NCBI GenBank assembly: GCA_033675265.1
Contig: JAUJYZ010000244.1
Span: forward strand, 237,001-301,000
Reading direction: 5' to 3'
Source: Actinostola sp. cb2023
Taxonomy: Eukaryota; Cnidaria; Anthozoa; Actiniaria; Actinostolidae
DNA length: 64,000 nucleotides
The notes beneath the pieces are model-generated. The model was given only the letters and a program-made list of their open reading frames with translations. It had not been told where the DNA came from and searched no databases. The translations under genes were made by a program, and so were the position numbers. Position 1 is the first letter of the stretch. Each line of letters opens with the position of its first letter. Positions 58,134 to 64,000 of this stretch are shown one piece after another.

Positions 58134-58954
58134 TAGCAGCTGAGAGAAAATGAGGTCTTTAGCAAGTGATAAGTTCACTATCGTCGATCTATCAAGAGAG
58201 AGGGACCGCCAACGAAGGCCGTAAAATACCACAATGGTTTGTGATATTTATCATCATCAGGACATTTCTACGAGCAGAAATAATGACCTTCGTATGACAT
58301 TTTTGCCAAGAAGCAGCCATACGCCCTCAGTGAAAAAAACGAACAACAGATTGAATTCTGTGAAATGAAAACTGATCAACATTGGCGAAAATGGTGGCCA
58401 AAATCTACGAAAATTTCACTTTGTTTTGAACTCAAATACATTGATATATTTGAATGTCTGAACTAGTTCATTTACAACCACTTAGCTTTCCATCTCTCCA
58501 TCTATTAACACAATATCACTTTGTTTATAACAAGCGAACCGTCTTACTCACTAAGACTCTAGCCGCGGGCTAGACTGTATTCTTCAATGTGAATACGTGT
58601 TTACCGTGTTGTACTATATACATGGACGCATTTAGCTCCCCCTCGTGGCGAAAGCTTTGTTTTATTCTGTGTCCTAAACCAACATCTTCAGCCTCCTGCG
58701 GAGAAGATGAATGTACGTTCAGTAACTGTAATGCTATTATCTCGAGCTGTTTTATTCAAAGGGAGGGGTTACGGCTCAAGCAAGCCAATTTCTTAAATTT
58801 GCAAGTAAAATCACATCGAATTTTGCATCCTTTGTTCCTTGTAAAATATCGTCATTTTAGAGAACAATTTTCAACTTTGAAGTAAAATTTTTACCTATTT
58901 CTCGTTTGTAACAAGTTTCTTACGCTACGATTATGTTCTTTTTGATAAATGTTT

Positions 58955-58960
58955 AATAAA
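58955..58960 (+). promoter_or_regulatory. candidate Frizzled polyadenylation signal
   Basis: AATAAA about 820 bp after the stop codon, the first good match I noticed in the 3' flank. Confidence 0.4.
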
Positions 58961-61900
58961 AGAATGAACATACGTGTCGAAGCAAACCGTGTTCTCCTGA
59001 TGTTGTCATTTGAAAGATATTTACAAGTCGTCCGGCCGGAAACACAGCGAAACCACATCACAAAGAGAGAGAATGCCTCCTCATTTCGGACGTGAAATTA
59101 TTTTGTTTATTGTGGAAATGCAAAGCAACGCACGCCAAGCTGCAAATCTCGGGTCAAGAAGTTGTTTCTGAGTGTTTGAGAGACACGTTCTAACTCGTGT
59201 AGCTATCAGTTTTCGTAACAAAAAAATCTGCGCTCATTATTCCTCTTGATAACAATCTTAATTCTCTGTTTCTCTAAATGAATTACTTCCCGCTATTGAG
59301 GTACGGTACTTGAATTGAAGACGATCTTCTCACCTAAATAACTCGAGCTATTTTTCATATCTAATCGAGGTTCAAAAGTTCACGAAATCGAAATCTTTAC
59401 TGACAAATTACAAATGATACCGCAATTCGCGGCTGACCGTATTTTTTCAGGAGAAATATTCGATCTTTGACCGTAGAAGAGTTAATTCTCACAAGATAAA
59501 GTTACACAGAAAGATTGCGAGTAACTTCATAGTTCTCAGATTTTGTCGTACAATCGCGTATTGTGTCAAGATATTCTTCCTAGAGTTTCATTGCTTTGAA
59601 TTTTGAAACGTCGGAAAAAGTTGAGAATTATATTTAATTTTGTATCGTACTCGATGTACTCGATGTAGGTTGCCAAACATGCGTCCAAAGAAAAATCATT
59701 TATTCAACGAAAAACCAACGGTTAAGATGAAAATTGAGTTTACGGTGAAAATAACTCTTTCACAGATCGCCTTATAAAGGAATAATTTAGCTGCGATGAC
59801 AAGTAGCTGTTGCGACGCGTTGGAGAATGTCAATAGCACTATTCACCTCGCTTTTTACAATGTTTGCTTTTATTAAGATACGAAAACCAGCTGACAACCT
59901 TTGAAAGCAAATTACACAAAATTATTCTTTGGGTTGAAAACTCAATTCCGACGCTTAAATTAACTAACAAATGTTGCATTGAAAAGTTTATGAGATAGAA
60001 CATATTAGCACAACTCTCATTAACTATTAATACAACATAACAAGTTGAATTACAAATAGCGTTAAAAATTCAGCAACTATATTGATAACTTTAAGCTTAC
60101 AGCTGCGAATATTAAAAATATATAACAAAAGAAACGAGAAAAATACTTCTTGCGTTTTTGGGTTCAAAATTCCGACTTGAAGATGATTCAGTGTTTTGTA
60201 TCGTGACAGGCCGGGGTCGCTCAGTATTGCAGCGAAGCCGCAAGCCAAACAAACACCCCATAAAAATAGCTTTATTCATTCACGCCATACAAATCTAATG
60301 AAAAAGAAAAACAGCAAATAAACGATACAAAAACTCACGAAACCGCATTTCTTTCCATCAAAATTGGATAAATTTTTGCCTAAATATTGTAAATATGCCG
60401 AGCTTTCGTGATCTTGTCGTTTCAATCCAAATTGATGGTTCTGCTTCAAGGCATGTATAGCTCGAGGCTTCGGCCACAAACAACTACAGATATAGACATT
60501 TTGAAGCTAGCAATTCTACTTTGAATATCAACAGGGTTTTGATGAGAAAGCGACGGATCCGTTTGGCGCCACACATCTGTATCAACAAAGAAGGGAATGA
60601 TTCAAGTATATCAGTTGAAGGGCTGAATTTCTTTTCAAGTCTTAGCTGTGAAATGCCTAAATTGCTCAATAGAAAGTAACAAATATAATTCATTGCTCAA
60701 TACTATTAAAGAAAGGCTTATAGATAACAGATGTTGGAAGGAAAGCAAAGAGATTTAAAGTATTTTGAGAAACGTATCGTGTCTACAACTCTTTTCCCGA
60801 GGAATTCAGTAATGCTTCGTGTCGGGCTGAAAATGAAAAGCCGCCCTTTTATTGTCTAGCAATCCTGCACTCTAAAAGCTCTAATCCTTACTACAACAGT
60901 TAAACTCATTCTATGTGGTTTGTAGAGGCCCGTTTGTAGAGCTAGCTGTGTTTTCGTTCCTGCGAAAATTCAAAGAAAAACAAAATGTTTCCGCCATTTT
61001 GTTTTGGCGGGAAAAGCTCGACGCGCGCGCGTTGAAGTTATTACTTATCCAAATATAGAAACAAATAAACATCATCGACAGCATATATACTTTGATTGCA
61101 TACAAACCATAAAGCAAAGGGCAATCCCACCCTAATAAAATTAAATTTATCTTCTGACAGTAAAAGTAATAAGACATTGACGGTTGATTAGGCCCGAAGG
61201 AAGCCAAGTGCCCACAAACTAATCACATTAAATTCATTCGGTTCATTTCAAAGACAACTTGTTAGACAGGCTTTCTTATCGCCAAACTGTGCGCGGGGTT
61301 AAAATTTAATCAGTTTTGACTAGAAAATCTTGATTGCTGGCTTCAGTTATTGAAAAACATCTTAATTGTGAGTTTTACCTGATAGAGTAACATATGGCTT
61401 CTTACTGGAACATTTCAAAGAGTGAATGCAGAAGAAATTCAAGGTTAATTGAGCAAGACAAAGAAAACACAACATGCATATACATTGAAGATCCTTTTAA
61501 ACGCGGTAACTTCGATGTAAATGGAAGATCGGAACGAATGAAAGAAAGAACGAAAGAGTGGGAAAAAAAAGAAAAAAGAAAGAAAGGAAAATAAAAAAGA
61601 ATGAAAATATGAAAATAAAACTTAAAATAAAGTATTATTTTGTATACGTTTTCCTTTTAATTCCTCAAACAAAAGAAACCGATATATCAAAGTTTCATCT
61701 CCAAAAACGCAGCTTGTTCATTTGTCATTCAGTTACCACTGTAAAGCAACAGATATGTAATTATGGTCAAGACTTAGTATACGCAAGGTAATTTGACAGT
61801 TTTATAGATTGAGGCAAACTAGATAAAGAGAGCGAGACAACCAGAGGCTAAGTATTTCTAATGAGGCATCGAAAATAGTCATGTATAGGAAAGCTGTCAT

Positions 61901-64000
61901 CTATGAGAAAGAGCGAAACGATCTGTTAATGAACAAGAGAACGGTTAGAAAAGTCTCGAAGCTAAATCTGGAAGACAACTATAGATTCTAAATACATATT
62001 TATTTTTGTAACTTTGCTTCTGAAATGCCCTTTTTATGGAGCAACAAAAAAGTACGTACGTATTTCTGACGGTTTTGAGAAGAATGAATAGAGAACTGTC
62101 TCAACTGAACAGACAAAGCATGAGCATACAAAGAACGTTTTCTACTGAATTGGAGGGGGAATTTCGCCAATAGAAACGACGTTCAGATAGTTTTAGTGTT
62201 ACGAAATTGAAAACGTCTACCATAAAAATACACACAAAAATGAACCAGAAAAAGTTTTCAAAAAGTAAATGTAATTTTCGAACATTTCAACAAGAGTTTG
62301 GACAATATCCGCTCTAGATAATGGCATTATTGTTCGTTTAAAAGCAATGTTTAAAGTTGGGAATATCGCTTACAAATGATAATAGAGCCAGCCTAGGGCG
62401 TGTAATGACTCCAAAAATCAAATCGACCTCTAGCGTGGTTCTTTGGATTCATTTACTATTTGATATCACAACACAACACAGACGCGGTCTGGAAGCCAAA
62501 GCACCCAAGGGAATCAGTGAAAACCGCTCGGGAAACAGAATGGCTCGGGAAATTGAACCTTTTAAGAATGACCTTCATCGACATTGATTACTATCTGCCG
62601 AATCGCTGGACGTATATTTTCGGTCGGTAAATTTGAGAATTCCAAACTTGACGGCGCGTTGAAAGTTACCTAAGAAGTATTCTTAATGAAGGATTTTATG
62701 TAAAGGACCCATAATTGCTGTGTGTACAGACAACTTGTCTGAATAGAAAAAGCGTTTTGACACTCTAAAAGCATAGTGTTGTCTTGTTAGCTTTGTACGT
62801 AAGTCTGTCAGGAAGAGGAGTGGACTACGCCACGTTATAGCAGATAACGATGCACCGACCGCCACTCACATAAGTAAACACTGCTCATTGAGTTTCAACT
62901 CTTAATCAGTTATAAAATAAATAAATAGTCTTTGAGGATCTTTTGTTAGATCTTAGTCCATTTAGAATCAGTCTTACATGACGTCAAATCAGACCCTCGT
63001 TTGAGATGAATCAACGCCGGTGCTATAGCTAAAACAACGCGTTTAAAAAGCCATCTTTTCTCCCTGTATGACCTTTCTTTACATCGGGAAACCATCCCTC
63101 TGGAGTCTGGATCCGCTGGACAATATAAGCTGCTCGCCGCGGATACTCACGACCTCAGACCACCAGGGACAGGGCGGTTTACCGACATGCTTTCCCTGTC
63201 TTTTTACGTACATTCCGTTTTGTTATTTTAGCGGTTTTGTGAATAGGTATTTTTATTTCAAACTGTTTTATTCAAGTATGTGAATGTCTGGTTTGTGTTT
63301 GGTTGGGTTTCTTATATCGGTACACGCAATGCCATGCGAAGGAATTGGATAAATACGGTGAACTTCAAGACATCTGATCTTTTAGCAGATCAATCCAAGA
63401 TGGTGGCAACAGCCTTTCCGACAAATAAAATACATCTTCAAGCAACTTTGCAAAGGCGTTTTTAAATGAAATGAAACTGAGAATCTGTATTACTTTTGAG
63501 CATAAGTATTTTATACCAAATTGGCTACTGTTTAAAGCACAAAAACATGTAAAAATGGGTTTTAAAACTGAAGCAAAACACCAAAAAACGAGCTACAAAA
63601 TCTACGCAAAAAGCTCTAAAAATGGCTTTTGAAAACTGCTTCTTCAAAGAAAAACCTAGATTAGTTTCTACGAGATAAGAGGTCGATTCTAATTCTAAAG
63701 AAGACTTTATATTCATTCGATTAACGGTTTGACCTCATACGGAGTTTGTTGTAAATCTAATTTGCCACCAGTTCTCAAGAACAAGACTGTTCAGACATCT
63801 GAATTGGATTACATTAATCTACAGTTCTGTCATTACGACTTCATCTCAACACATCGGGGATAAAATACCTTCCGAGCCGAATTAAAAGCACATTTATTAC
63901 CGCTCGCATCTCTGTCAGTCAGTAAGATGAAAATATCGCTGACTTCACCGATGAAACACACATGGTCCGAATTAGTCGTCCATTTTAAATGTGAGAAATT
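58961..64000. other. ~5 kb, no recognisable gene
   Basis: AT-rich, with only short unremarkable open frames. A GTTTTGGCGGGAAAAGCTCG block followed by a CG run at 61001-61030 resembles 12586. No RNA gene or transposon ends were seen. Confidence 0.4.

Noticed and set aside
61394..61791. Small gene with a Lys-rich tail (MASYWNISKSECRRN...)
   Set aside because: Ends in a simple A/G-rich run, no domain and no splice support.

Overview
The window is animal nuclear DNA, most likely from an anthozoan cnidarian (coral or sea anemone). Genes are sparse and split by GT-AG introns. Several large genes are single-exon (TRIM-NHL, GH27 glycosidase, Frizzled). The non-coding DNA is AT-rich and full of short inverted-repeat transposons and minisatellites. 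The phylum-level call is an inference; no ribosomal or mitochondrial marker is present.

Layout. 0-5 kb: a TRIM71-type RING/B-box/filamin/NHL gene on the minus strand, broken by one frameshift, whose last codons recur in a tandem array just downstream; then an orphan last exon of a long-chain acyl-CoA synthetase (plus strand). 5-12 kb: MITEs and a degraded non-LTR retrotransposon. 12.2-12.5 kb: one globin exon (minus) bounded by the ancestral B12.2 and G7.0 introns. 13-21 kb: foldback and MITE families, a nearly perfect 625-bp hairpin, a split tRNA-like element and a 54-bp tandem array. 21.7-33.8 kb: three minus-strand exons that join in phase into a gene for a charged, histidine/lysine-rich coiled-coil protein. 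Its large intron holds a 95-bp tandem array interrupted by a 6.2-kb foldback element with an 8-bp target duplication. That foldback carries a second foldback with a 9-bp duplication.

34-44 kb: mostly non-coding, with several MITEs and a tandem array of about 1 kb. 44-46 kb: a two-exon secreted protein with a bacterial YbaY-like domain and a hydrophobic tail, and the end of an ankyrin-repeat gene, both minus strand. 46.2-47.8 kb: an 82-bp minisatellite, apparently in an ankyrin-gene intron. 49-50.4 kb: an intronless alpha-N-acetylgalactosaminidase/alpha-galactosidase. 50.8-51.3 kb: a MITE nested in another MITE. 56.2-58.1 kb: an intronless Frizzled receptor, close to the Fz9/10 group. 59-64 kb: nothing I can identify.

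The genes show no shared pathway. The main story is how mobile and tandem DNA has built up around and inside them. The very long open frames at 25.4-31.7 kb come from a stop-free 10-bp repeat and should not be read as genes.
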